NCBI GenBank assembly: GCA_041749015.1
Contig: JBGTCD010000113.1
Coordinates: forward strand, 1-64,000
Direction of reading: 5' to 3'
Origin: JBGTCD01 sp041749015
GTDB lineage: Bacteria > Bacteroidota > Bacteroidia > Cytophagales > Cyclobacteriaceae
Length of the DNA stretch: 64,000 nucleotides
In this document: piece after piece, positions 33,667-42,532 of the stretch
Layout of the letters: each line of letters starts with the position of its first letter
Position numbering within the stretch: the stretch's first letter is position 1
Notes under the pieces: generated by a model
Told to the model about the DNA's origin: nothing
Databases searched by the model: none
The model's input: the letters and a program-made list of their open reading frames with translations, nothing else
Translations under genes and position numbers: made by a program

Positions 33667-35589
33667 TTATTTATAGCTCCGTTGCGTAAGCTTAACATTA
33701 TCAAAAATCAAATCTTCCTTATGGAGGGCTTCCTCTGCTCTATCACCTTTAAATTCCCATGCAGAAACAAAAGAAAACTCATCATCAATTCTTAACGCCT
33801 CCCCTTCAGGCGTCTGAGACTCTACTCTGAAATGGCCTCCACACGATTCTTTTCTGTGTAAGGCATCCCTTACCATCAAGGCTCCGAGCTCGATAAAATC
33901 AGCTACCCGATTGGCTTTTTCCAATGAGGAATTAAGCTCTTCATTATATCCGGTAACATTCACCTCATTCCAAAATTCCTCCTTTAGATTATTAATCAGC
34001 CCTATTGCCTTTTTGAGGCCCTCTTCATTCCTTGACATGCCGCAGTAGTCCCACATAATTTTTCCCAACTCCCGGTGGAATTCATCCACTGTTTTGCTGC
34101 CATTGTTGTTCAGAATTTTATCAATTCTTGCCCTAACCGCATTCTCGGCTTCTTTGAAAGCTTCATGGCTGGTATCTATTTTGTCGTAGGAGGTTTGGGC
34201 CAGGTAGTCACCAATGGTGTATGGAATGACAAAATACCCATCAGCCAATCCTTGCATCAGGGCGCTTGCTCCAAGGCGGTTGGCACCATGATCCGAGAAA
34301 TTGGCTTCACCCAAAGCGTAAAGGCCCGGCACAGTGGTCATAAGATTGTAATCAACCCAAAGACCTCCCATGGTGTAGTGTACGGCAGGGTAAATCATCA
34401 TGGGCGCTTCATAGGGATTGTCGCCCGTGATCTGCTGATACATATCGAATAAATTGCCGTATTTACCTTTGATGGTCTCTACACCATCCCTTCTAATAGC
34501 ATCAGTAAAATCAAGGAATACCGCAAGCCCGGTGGCACCTACTCCCCTACCTTCATCACAAACTATTTTAGCATTTCTCGAGGCCACATCCCTAGGCACA
34601 AGGTTACCGAAAGCAGGATATTTTCTCTCTAAAAAATAATCTCTATCACTCTCTGCTAATTTTTTACCCTCACTGGCTTTCAAGCCTTTTATCCCAACCT
34701 TGGGAACCCAAACTCGTCCATCGTTTCTCAAAGATTCTGACATTAATGTGAGCTTGGACTGGTGATCACCAGAAACGGGGATACATGTAGGATGGATCTG
34801 AGTAAAGCAGGGATTTGCAAAAAAAGCACCTTTTTTGTACGCTCTCCAGGCTGCAGTAGCGTTTGACCCCATGGCATTGGTGCTCAGGAAAAAGACATTA
34901 CCGTAACCACCGGTGGCCAGCACCACAGCATGTGCGCTATGCGACTCGATAGCACCGGTAATAAGGTTTCTGGTTACAATGCCCCTTGCCTTTCCATCTA
35001 CCAGCACCAGGTCAAGCATCTCTGTGCGTGGGTACATTTGTACTTTGCCATTGGCTATCTGGCGGCTCAATGCACTGTAAGCTCCTAGTAACAATTGCTG
35101 ACCAGTTTGGCCCCTGGCATAAAAGGTCCTGGAAACCTGAGCTCCACCAAAAGACCGATTAGAAAGGGTGCCACCATACTCTCTGGCGAAGGGCACTCCC
35201 TGGGCGACACATTGATCGATTATATTTACCGATACCTCGGCTAATCTGTGCACATTAGCTTCCCTGGCACGATAGTCCCCACCTTTGACAGTATCATAAA
35301 AAAGCCGATACACGCTGTCCCCGTCATTTTGGTAATTTTTTGCAGCATTAATGCCGCCCTGTGCGGCAATACTATGGGCACGACGGGGTGAATCCTGAAA
35401 GCAAAAGGCTTTAACGTTATAGCCAAGTTCACCAAAACTGGCTGCAGCAGAAGCTCCTGCGAGGCCGGTGCCGACCACGATGATATCATATTTTCTTTTG
35501 TTGGCAGGATTGACGAGTTTCAGATTAAACTTATGCTTGGTCCACTTATCTGCCAGAGGGCCTTCAGGTATCTTTCCGTCTAACTTCAT
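33667..35589 (-). CDS. sdhA: Succinate dehydrogenase/fumarate reductase flavoprotein subunit
   Basis: A 640-residue catalytic subunit that oxidises succinate to fumarate with covalently bound FAD. The FAD loop is VVGTGLAGASAAASFGELGY near 36-55. The flavin-linking His is in SIAAQGGINAA near 72-82. The substrate region has CFTQIHPTC near 258 and the C-terminal capping segment has ANRLGASALMQGLADGYFV near 430. The length matches the type B enzymes of Bacteroidota, which pair with a single cytochrome b protein. It is 104 bases after sdhC. Confidence 0.95.
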   Translation of the reverse strand: MKLDGKIPEGPLADKWTKHKFNLKLVNPANKRKYDIIVVGTGLAGASAAASFGELGYNVKAFCFQDSPRRAHSIAAQGGINAAKNYQNDGDSVYRLFYDTVKGGDYRAREANVHRLAEVSVNIIDQCVAQGVPFAREYGGTLSNRSFGGAQVSRTFYARGQTGQQLLLGAYSALSRQIANGKVQMYPRTEMLDLVLVDGKARGIVTRNLITGAIESHSAHAVVLATGGYGNVFFLSTNAMGSNATAAWRAYKKGAFFANPCFTQIHPTCIPVSGDHQSKLTLMSESLRNDGRVWVPKVGIKGLKASEGKKLAESDRDYFLERKYPAFGNLVPRDVASRNAKIVCDEGRGVGATGLAVFLDFTDAIRRDGVETIKGKYGNLFDMYQQITGDNPYEAPMMIYPAVHYTMGGLWVDYNLMTTVPGLYALGEANFSDHGANRLGASALMQGLADGYFVIPYTIGDYLAQTSYDKIDTSHEAFKEAENAVRARIDKILNNNGSKTVDEFHRELGKIMWDYCGMSRNEEGLKKAIGLINNLKEEFWNEVNVTGYNEELNSSLEKANRVADFIELGALMVRDALHRKESCGGHFRVESQTPEGEALRIDDEFSFVSAWEFKGDRAEEALHKEDLIFDNVKLTQRSYK

Positions 35590-35693
35590 TTTTATAGTTA
35601 TTTTCGTTTATATCCGGTTTTTAGACCCGGATTTACTTCACTTCATATAAGCAAAACATCCCTTTGAATGTTCAAAAATTTTTACTGTCCTGC

Positions 35694-36383
35694 TCAAATT
35701 ATTCCCTGACTTTGAAGGAACATAACCGCAGGAATCAAAGCAAAAAGTATCGGTACCAAAATAGAGAATGCCAGCCCCACCATTTTAATGGCCGGGGTAT
35801 ACTTTTTGTGGTTTAATCCAAGTGTTTGAAAAGCGCTTTGAAACCCATGAGATAAATGAAATGCCAGGAATCCCATGCAGACAACATAAAATAGTGCATA
35901 CCACCATTCGGCGTATGCCACAGAAACTACCGTAAATAAATCCTTGTAAGTCTCTCCATCATATACAGCCGTTGGCACTGAGCCAAACTTGGCCTCAAAC
36001 CAAAACGCTTTGAGATGTACCACTAAAAATATCAAAATAATAGTCCCTAGTATGCCCATATTTCTGGAAGCCCAGGTGCTGCCTTCTTTTGAAGGGTTGG
36101 CATACCCTACTGGTCGGGCTTTACGATTTTGCCTGGTAAGTACAATGGAATAAATCACATGAAGCAGGATAAAGGCAAAGTTACCAATCGAAACTGTTTG
36201 AATTAAAGGATTGGTTGCCATGCTGTGGGCGTAAATATTAAAGGATTTTCCTTCATCCGGAATCAGCAATTGCAGGTTGCCCGCCAGGTGTACCACCAGA
36301 AACAATATTAAAAATAATCCGGTAAGTGCCATAAGCACCTTGCGGCCCAGGGTGCTGTTTAATGTATCTGATATCCAACTCAT
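35694..36383 (-). CDS. sdhC: Succinate dehydrogenase cytochrome b subunit
   Basis: The single-chain, five-helix membrane anchor that binds haem and menaquinone. I choose the ATG at 36383 (MSWISDTLNSTLGRKVLMALTG), since the 18 residues before it are not family-like. Helices are visible as LMALTGLFLILFLVVHLAGN, FAFILLHVIYSIVLT, GILGTIILIFLVVHLKAFW, ALFYVVCMGFLAFHLSHGF and LAFSILVPILFALIPAVMFL. The haem-ligand histidines are probably those in VVHLAGN, LLHV, VVHLKAF and LSHGFQ. It leads the sdhCAB operon. Confidence 0.92.
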   Translation of the reverse strand: MSWISDTLNSTLGRKVLMALTGLFLILFLVVHLAGNLQLLIPDEGKSFNIYAHSMATNPLIQTVSIGNFAFILLHVIYSIVLTRQNRKARPVGYANPSKEGSTWASRNMGILGTIILIFLVVHLKAFWFEAKFGSVPTAVYDGETYKDLFTVVSVAYAEWWYALFYVVCMGFLAFHLSHGFQSAFQTLGLNHKKYTPAIKMVGLAFSILVPILFALIPAVMFLQSQGII

Positions 36384-36506
36384 TTTAAAAGGCTTTGAAA
36401 ATAAACCAAAAGTACTGCTCAAAGCTAATTGAAACAATGGCCTTAATCAATTTTAAAACATTCTAAATTGCGGATTGTTGGGCTGCGTGGCCAAGCCCCT
36501 TTGGCT

Positions 36507-36626
36507 CTAAGCCACGAATTCGAAGACCAGCACCGAAAGGCTGAAGATAAATACCAAATAAGGGATGAAGTGCTCATGGCTGACCACTTTTCTTATTTTT
36601 TTTGATATTTTCTCTTTTGGTGACAT
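36507..36626 (-). CDS. Possible 39-residue small membrane protein
   Basis: A frame of 39 codons (ATG 36626, TAG 36509-36507) lies alone in the 320 bases between kdsB and sdhC, on their strand. It reads MSPKEKISKKIRKVVSHEH, strongly basic, then FIPYLVFIFSLSVLVFEFVA, a single hydrophobic stretch long enough to span a membrane. Basic residues followed by one helix are typical of small membrane proteins. No homologue comes to mind and chance cannot be excluded. The rest of this gap is AT-rich and should contain the sdh promoter. Confidence 0.4.
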   Translation of the reverse strand: MSPKEKISKKIRKVVSHEHFIPYLVFIFSLSVLVFEFVA

Positions 36627-36757
36627 TTTGGGAAATATTCGATATCAGGTATTTTCCAAGTATCCTGCCATTTTTCCTAAAATGCTAAAAATGAGTATTT
36701 TAAATGGTATTTTAAAATAGGAGGCAATAAATAATTTCCCAGAATGGGATTATAAAA

Positions 36758-37501
36758 CTAAACCTGGGAAGAATTGGCTTTTAAATATACCTCGGCTCTT
36801 TCAAGGTCTTCGGGGGTATCGATGCCCATGGAATGGTGACTGGTATGGGCAAGTTTGATCCTATGCCCTGCCTCAAGCCAGCGGAGTTGCTCTAATTTTT
36901 CCACTTGTTCAAGATGGCCCGGAGCCAGGTTTGTGATGGCTCTTAATATATCACTTCGGTAGGCATAAATTCCGATGTGCTGGTAATAGGAAGGCTTTGA
37001 TCCGGAACCATCTCTTAAGAAGGGGATTGGTGCCCTGCTGAAATACAATGCCTCGTCATTGGTATTTTTCACAACCTTGACCACGTTGGGATCAGCAATT
37101 CTTTCGGGGTCCTCAATGGTTTTGTATAATGTAGCCAATTGGGTCAGCCCATCCAGCATAGAAGCCAGATCGTCAATCTGCGCAGGGGCAATAAATGGTT
37201 CATCACCCTGAATATTAATGACATAAAGTGGTCTGATATTAATATACTCTAAAGCCTCATGGCACCGGTCGGTACCGCTGGGATGATTGGGACTGGTCAT
37301 AAGGACCTTCCCGCCAAATCCCCTCACATGGGCCTCAATCCTCGAATCGTCTGTTGCAACCCATAAATCTTCAAGGGAGGTTGCCTTTAAGGCCTGCTCG
37401 TAAACTCTTTGGATGATGGATTTACCAGCCAAAGTGGCCAGGGGTTTACCTGGAAAACGCGAAGCCCCATACCGGGCCGGAATAATTCCTATGATGCTCA
37501 T
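36758..37501 (-). CDS. kdsB: 3-deoxy-manno-octulosonate cytidylyltransferase
   Basis: KdsB makes CMP-Kdo, the donor used by WaaA. The 247-residue protein starts MSIIGIIPARYGASRFPGKPL, the CTP-binding signature of the family. Further landmarks are LWVATDDSRIEAHV near 45, MTSPNHPSGTDRCHEAL near 72, INIQGDEPFI near 96 and IGIYAYRSDIL near 176. Its ATG overlaps the nfeD stop by four bases, so it is translated with that gene. Confidence 0.95.
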   Translation of the reverse strand: MSIIGIIPARYGASRFPGKPLATLAGKSIIQRVYEQALKATSLEDLWVATDDSRIEAHVRGFGGKVLMTSPNHPSGTDRCHEALEYINIRPLYVINIQGDEPFIAPAQIDDLASMLDGLTQLATLYKTIEDPERIADPNVVKVVKNTNDEALYFSRAPIPFLRDGSGSKPSYYQHIGIYAYRSDILRAITNLAPGHLEQVEKLEQLRWLEAGHRIKLAHTSHHSMGIDTPEDLERAEVYLKANSSQV

Positions 37502-38883
37502 TCGTTGACCTCCTTTACTCTTAGTGAGGTACCTTCATCACTGATTACAATCACCTCAACCCCTTTGTCAATATAGCCCCCGCGGGTACCGGCATCGTGC
37601 ATCTCACCATCAATAATTATTTTACCACTGGGTCTCAATACTGTATAAGTAATGCCCTTTTTGCCTACCATCGGTTCGGAAGAAAATCTGGAAGAATAAC
37701 CCTGGCTCCTATCCATCACCTCATTCAGAGCTATTTTTTTGAAAAATCTGGACCTGGTAAATCGGACCCCTCCTATAAACATCAATACAAACCCTCCTGT
37801 GATGGCTGTGAAAGTGGTAGCCACAGCTGCCATGAGATCAGAAGGCAATACAAAAGTAAAATCAAAAAAGTCATTATTGAGCATGACAATCACGAGGGAG
37901 GTGGTAGCGAAAATAATACCCAGGATTCCGGCCACCCCGAACCCCGGTAGCACAAATACCTCCACTGCAATTAACACCAACCCTATGAAAAATAAAGCAA
38001 TCTCCCAGTGGTCAGCAAGCCCATGAAGGTAATAGGGTACAAAATAAAGAATCAGCGCTACCACAGCTGCAAAGATCGGAAAACCTACCCCTGGAGTTTG
38101 TAATTCAAAGTAGATGCCCCCAATGATCACCAAAATCAAAATACCGCTTATAAAAGGATTAAGAAAGAGCGCAATAATGCGTTCGGTTCTGCCCAGCTTA
38201 AAATCTACCCGCTCATAATCAACCACGCCATTGCGCTCAAGGATTTCATCAATATTTTTGACGCTGGCCTCACAAAATCCATAGCGTAGGGCCTCAGAAG
38301 TAGAAAAGGTAATGACCTGTCCGGCTTTAGTGATGGTATCAATCTCGATAGACTGATCTACCATGGCTTCAGCAATCTTAGGATCCCTGCCCTTTGCCTC
38401 GGCGGTAGACCGCATCGTAGACCGCATATATGATTGATATTTGTCTGGGGCAGTGGTGCCATCACCTGTGACCACAGTTGCTGCCCCTATACTGGCACCC
38501 TGTGTCATGTAGATGCTGTCACAGGCTATGGAAATCAGTGCTCCCGCCGAAGCTGCATCTTTATTGATAAAAACCCAGACGGGCCTTTCAAAATCCAGGA
38601 GGCGCTCCACGATATCTTTGGCATCGGTTACAGCCCCACCGTAAGTATCCATCTCAATAATCACAATATCAGCTTCAATATTGTCTGCTTCGGTCAGGGC
38701 CAGGTCTACATAGCGATTCATCCTGGGATCAATCTCAGCCTTGATCTCCATGACCATCACCTTCGTTTTTTTCTCCGAATTATCCTGCCCCCAGGAACCT
38801 GCAATTAAGGCGGTGGCCATGAAAAATAACCCCCAAAACCTAAGGGTCAATATGGAATTCAATTTTAGTTTTTTCATATTCAC
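37498..38883 (-). CDS. NfeD-type membrane-bound serine protease
   Basis: A 461-residue protein with a signal or anchor at the N-terminus (FWGLFFMATALIAGSWG) and a ClpP-like periplasmic protease domain (about 38-230). EMDTYGGAVTDAKDIVERLL and KDAASAGALISIACDSIYM carry the nucleophile Ser near 111. Four or five membrane helices lie near 240-390. A C-terminal OB-fold NfeD domain (about 395-460) follows, ending VIVISDEGTSLRVKEV. Such proteins usually act with a stomatin/flotillin partner, but none is adjacent here. A start two codons in (MKKLKLN) is equally possible. Confidence 0.85.
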   Translation of the reverse strand: MNMKKLKLNSILTLRFWGLFFMATALIAGSWGQDNSEKKTKVMVMEIKAEIDPRMNRYVDLALTEADNIEADIVIIEMDTYGGAVTDAKDIVERLLDFERPVWVFINKDAASAGALISIACDSIYMTQGASIGAATVVTGDGTTAPDKYQSYMRSTMRSTAEAKGRDPKIAEAMVDQSIEIDTITKAGQVITFSTSEALRYGFCEASVKNIDEILERNGVVDYERVDFKLGRTERIIALFLNPFISGILILVIIGGIYFELQTPGVGFPIFAAVVALILYFVPYYLHGLADHWEIALFFIGLVLIAVEVFVLPGFGVAGILGIIFATTSLVIVMLNNDFFDFTFVLPSDLMAAVATTFTAITGGFVLMFIGGVRFTRSRFFKKIALNEVMDRSQGYSSRFSSEPMVGKKGITYTVLRPSGKIIIDGEMHDAGTRGGYIDKGVEVIVISDEGTSLRVKEVNE

Positions 38884-38900
38884 ATAAAAATAAGCAACCT

Positions 38901-39677
38901 GTGGGAAATAATCTCAAAACATCTGAATTTAACTTTAACACCAATATCTGGCAAATGGTCTATAATTACGAAAAAAATGCTGTGATTATAGAATGCCGGG
39001 ATTCTGAGTTAATGATTTCTTCCTTTTACGGTTTAGATTTAAATGAGGAAAAATACCTTTTCAAGGATCTTAATTTTGAATCAGAGCACCTGATAGTGCT
39101 TGCAGACAGCAGGGGCCAATACTTGCTTTTTCATGTCTACCCTGATGAGGCACAGCCCGGGAGCGGCTACCTGATGACTTTTGACTTTACTTTGGGAGAA
39201 AAAAAAATTTACGAAAACTTTACCCTCAAAAATGCTGACGGGCAGAAAGCACGAGGCTTTATAAAAGGGGACTCCATGCCTACCCCGGCATGGATCGACT
39301 TCAAAACAGGTACCCTGCATCAATCTGAGACCGCCATTACCACACACAATACCCCCATCACAAATCCGTTGATCTATCCGGAAGGGAGCACCCCGTTCGA
39401 AACTGTGGCAAAGTTTTTGAAAAGCAAAATAGAAAACCGGGTTTCCGGGCTCATAGAATATCATGAAGACAGTAGTAAGGTGGTGGTTTCTTATTATATT
39501 TGTATTGATAAAAAATGGACCAATTACCTGCTGGTCATGAGCTCAAATCAGGAGGAATTACTTTATGAAACCATCGCAGAAAACAGGTCTGGTCCTGGCA
39601 ATGATTCTTTTTTTATTTTAAATAATGAACTGTGGTATGTTAAAAATCAAAGGACCCTTAAAAGGATACATTTTTAG
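38901..39677 (+). CDS. Hypothetical protein (DUF4905-like)
   Basis: A 258-residue cytoplasmic protein of beta-rich character with repeated short blocks, such as VIIECRDSELMISSFYGLDL and LIVLADSRGQYLLFHVYPDE. It may be a small propeller and resembles DUF4905 of Cytophagales, which I propose with low certainty. The GTG at 38901 gives the longest frame; an ATG at 38956 is an alternative. Its 3' end overlaps the start of the LysM gene by about 50 bases, so the two should be co-transcribed. It is divergent from nfeD. Confidence 0.55.
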   Translation: MGNNLKTSEFNFNTNIWQMVYNYEKNAVIIECRDSELMISSFYGLDLNEEKYLFKDLNFESEHLIVLADSRGQYLLFHVYPDEAQPGSGYLMTFDFTLGEKKIYENFTLKNADGQKARGFIKGDSMPTPAWIDFKTGTLHQSETAITTHNTPITNPLIYPEGSTPFETVAKFLKSKIENRVSGLIEYHEDSSKVVVSYYICIDKKWTNYLLVMSSNQEELLYETIAENRSGPGNDSFFILNNELWYVKNQRTLKRIHF

Positions 39678-40689
39678 TCTGGGGTTATTATTTTTTGGTT
39701 TTGGCCAGAGCTACAGTGCTCCCACATCGATTGCCCCGATTGATTCAATAGGACTTGAGCGGTTTGATGGTAAGCTTTTTATCATCCATCAGGTATCGGA
39801 AAAAGAAACTTTATATGGCATTTCCAGAAGGTATAATGTCCCCATTCTGGATATTGTTTCGCACAATCCCTCCATCAGTGAAAAGTTGGATATCGGCAGG
39901 AGACTCCGCATCCCCTACCAGGAAATAAAGGAGGTAGTCTCCCAGCAGCGTAAGGCCAATGAGGAGATCCATGTGGTGGATTATGGTGAAACCCTGTATG
40001 CCATCTCATTGAAATACGGGGTGACCACTGATGAACTCATGGCATGGAACAAACTACAGAACACGAGCTTAAAACCTGATCAGAAATTAAAGGTATATCC
40101 ACCTAATGCGAGGCCTGAGCCGCAACCAGATATTGAAGTGGTCATAACTGAAACCAAAAGTCCTGCTGCAGGCACTTACCATGAAGTGGCATTTGGAGAA
40201 ACCTTGTACAGCATAGCAAGAGAGTATGGCGTGGATGTGAATGAGGTGAGGAATTGGAACAACCTGGAAAGTACCCGTATCAGTATTGGCCAAAGGATTC
40301 TGGTAAGCCCTCCCTTTGAAGATAAGACCATTGCAGAAGCCAATAACCCGAAGCCGGATATTAACATTAATGAGGTGAAGGTAGTCACCACTCCCACGGT
40401 AAGTCCCAAACCACGGCCTGATGAGATCATTCAATCGGGTGTAGCTGCCCTACTTGAGGGTACTGATAATAATCGCAAATACCTGGCACTTCATAAGACT
40501 GCAGAAGTAGGCACCATCCTTAAAGTGCGTAATGAAATGAATAATCGGGAGATTTTTGTAAGGGTACTAGGCAAACTTCCCGATACGGGGGTCAATGAAA
40601 AACTGCTTATCAAAATCTCAAAGGCTGCTTATGAACAATTGGGGGCCATCGATCCGCAGTTTAGGGTACAGGTGTCTTACATTCCCTGA
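39625..40689 (+). CDS. Secreted LysM-repeat protein with C-terminal double-psi barrel domain
   Basis: A 354-residue envelope protein. A signal peptide (YIFSLGLLFFGFGQSYSA) is followed by three LysM modules at about 50-95, 112-157 and 184-228 (each with the GETLYxIxxxYGV pattern). The C-terminal part (about 268-354) reads LALHKTAEVGTILKVRNEMN and VRVLGKLPDTGVNEKLLIKIS, the RlpA-like DPBB fold. LysM would bind peptidoglycan or chitin-like glycans. An ATG four codons later is also possible. Its stop overlaps the start of the TIGR02757 gene (TGATG). Confidence 0.88.
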   Translation: MNCGMLKIKGPLKGYIFSLGLLFFGFGQSYSAPTSIAPIDSIGLERFDGKLFIIHQVSEKETLYGISRRYNVPILDIVSHNPSISEKLDIGRRLRIPYQEIKEVVSQQRKANEEIHVVDYGETLYAISLKYGVTTDELMAWNKLQNTSLKPDQKLKVYPPNARPEPQPDIEVVITETKSPAAGTYHEVAFGETLYSIAREYGVDVNEVRNWNNLESTRISIGQRILVSPPFEDKTIAEANNPKPDININEVKVVTTPTVSPKPRPDEIIQSGVAALLEGTDNNRKYLALHKTAEVGTILKVRNEMNNREIFVRVLGKLPDTGVNEKLLIKISKAAYEQLGAIDPQFRVQVSYIP

Positions 40690-41468
40690 TGCACATCCCT
40701 GATGCCGTAGCCACGCTCCTCAATGCCAAGGCTTTGGAATACAATAATCCTGAATTTATTGAGGATGACCCCATCAGCATTCCGCATCGATACTCCAAAA
40801 AGCAGGATATAGAAATATCGGGATTATTGGCAGCAGTCCTGGCCTGGGGCCTGCGAAAAACCATCATTAGAAAATGCTCAGAATTCTTTGAGCTCATGGA
40901 TCATGCCCCTCATGCCTTCATCCTGCATCATTCTGAAAAGGATCTCCGGGAAATAGCCAATTTCAAGCACAGAACATTTAAAGGCACTGATGCCCTGTAT
41001 TTTGTACACTTTTTAAAGTGGTTTTATACAGAACACGAATCTCTGGAAGAGGCTTTTGCTCAACATCTGAAGCCCGGTGATCCCCATATTGGTCCAGGAC
41101 TAGCCGGGTTCCATCGGTTATTTTTTAGCCTGGATGAGTTCCCGGCCCGCACCCGCAAGCATATTGCTACTCCCGATCGGAACTCTGCCTGCAAAAGGAT
41201 GAATATGTACCTGCGCTGGATGGTCCGCAAGGACAATCAAGGCGTAGATTTTGGGATTTGGAACCAGATAAAACCGCATCAGTTAATATGCCCCTGCGAC
41301 CTGCATGTAGATCGGGTAGCCCGGAGGCTGGGGCTCATCACCAGAAAACCAACCGACTGGAAAACAGCAGTAGAACTTACGGAGTCACTTAAAACCCTGG
41401 ATCCCAATGATCCCGTCAAGTATGATTTCGCCCTGTTTGGGATGGGAGTGATCGAGGGCTGGAAGTAG
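40689..41468 (+). CDS. TIGR02757 family protein
   Basis: A 259-residue protein that matches the uncharacterised TIGR02757 group: DDPISIPHRYSKKQDIEISG at the start, AAVLAWGLRKTIIRKC near 55, FKGTDALYFVHFLKWFY near 98, KRMNMYLRWMVRKD near 173 and PCDLHVDRVARRLGL near 200. The C-terminal half resembles a HhH-GPD/DNA-glycosylase-like helical fold. It is widespread in Bacteroidota and has no proven role. It is translationally coupled to the LysM gene upstream. Confidence 0.85.
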   Translation: MHIPDAVATLLNAKALEYNNPEFIEDDPISIPHRYSKKQDIEISGLLAAVLAWGLRKTIIRKCSEFFELMDHAPHAFILHHSEKDLREIANFKHRTFKGTDALYFVHFLKWFYTEHESLEEAFAQHLKPGDPHIGPGLAGFHRLFFSLDEFPARTRKHIATPDRNSACKRMNMYLRWMVRKDNQGVDFGIWNQIKPHQLICPCDLHVDRVARRLGLITRKPTDWKTAVELTESLKTLDPNDPVKYDFALFGMGVIEGWK

Positions 41469-41540
41469 CAAGGTTTATTGATTTTTGGAATCTAAAGAAA
41501 ATCACGAAAAATTAAAAACCAGCAGGTTCCTGTTAATTAA

Positions 41541-42434
41541 TCAGGCAATCAGCGATTTCAGTTCTTTTCTGTACTCTGATGGACTTTTGCCGGTAATGGC
41601 TTTAAACTGCCCGTTAAAATGCGAGAAATTATTGAAGCCACACTCAAGGCAAATATCGGTGATGTTCAGACTGCCCTCGGCCAGGAGCTTGGAAGCATGT
41701 ACTACCCGATACTCATTAACGAAATGGGTAAAGGTCTTGCCTGTGGCCTTCTTAAAATACCGGCAAAATGATGGCACCGTCATGCTGGCGACTTCAGCGA
41801 TAGCCTCCAATGAAATATCGTCCTTATAGTGTTCCCGCACATGGTCGAAGATTTTATTGATTCTGGACTTATTCTCAGGGCTGGAAGTCACTGCCACCGA
41901 CTCTGAGTGCAACACTTCCATATCTTCCGAATTGGCCATTTCATGAAGAATATTTAAAATTTCAATCAAACGGTCAAAAGGATCCCGATCCACCAGAGTT
42001 CTAATGCGATGGCCCAGGTATACCTTGGTAGTGCCATGAAAGGCGATCCCCTGCCGGGCCGTTTGAAATAATCTTTTAATGCCATCCATCTCTGGCAAAT
42101 CAAGAAATGCCGGGCCCAAAAAATCTTCCTTGATCTGAATAACCGTTTCTGATTTATTACCAGTAAGCCTGTCAGTAAAGCCGTAATGCGGCACATTGGA
42201 ACCAATTAGCATCAAGTCCCCATCCTGATAATAGGAGATGTGATTGCCGATATGGCGCTTCCCATTGCCCCCTTCTACATGTACCAATTCAATCTCAGGG
42301 TGAAAGTGCCAAAAAGGATTTTGATTGGGCGAAGACTTTTCAAATTGACGCACCAGAAATGAGCTTCCAAAAGAAGGGGATAATTGCTCCAGCGCAGGCG
42401 TGGTCTTTTTGACAGCAGGCTCCATATTGCTCAA
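41541..42434 (-). CDS. AraC-family regulator with cupin sensor
   Basis: A 297-residue transcription factor. The N-terminal half is a cupin (WHFHPEIELVHVEGGNGKRHIGNH near 47-70, a likely sugar- or metal-binding pocket). The C-terminal part has two helix-turn-helix units (ISLEAIAEVASMTVPSFCRYFKKATGKTF near 206 and NITDICLECGFNNFSHFNGQFK near 255). Its upstream region has a block that is repeated with equal spacing upstream of galK, so control of the galactose genes and of itself is likely. It follows galT, 98 bases apart. Confidence 0.88.
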   Translation of the reverse strand: MSNMEPAVKKTTPALEQLSPSFGSSFLVRQFEKSSPNQNPFWHFHPEIELVHVEGGNGKRHIGNHISYYQDGDLMLIGSNVPHYGFTDRLTGNKSETVIQIKEDFLGPAFLDLPEMDGIKRLFQTARQGIAFHGTTKVYLGHRIRTLVDRDPFDRLIEILNILHEMANSEDMEVLHSESVAVTSSPENKSRINKIFDHVREHYKDDISLEAIAEVASMTVPSFCRYFKKATGKTFTHFVNEYRVVHASKLLAEGSLNITDICLECGFNNFSHFNGQFKAITGKSPSEYRKELKSLIA

Positions 42435-42447
42435 TGTTAGGTGATAA

Positions 42448-42519
42448 TTATCTATATTAACTTAATACAGGGTTGGTATAGATGAATAATGGCAATATAC
42501 CATATAATCTTAAAAATCC
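42448..42519 (-). promoter_or_regulatory. Conserved operator-like block, copy upstream of the AraC-type gene
   Basis: It contains TTATCTATATTAACT (42448-42462) and, 46 bases from its start, AATATACCAT (42494-42503) preceded by TGGC, then a TTAAAAATCC-like end. The same elements in the same order and with the same 46-base offset lie at 46645-46715. The second element is a near palindrome around TGGcAATATACCA. Confidence 0.65.
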
Positions 42520-42532
42520 GAAAAGCTTAATA

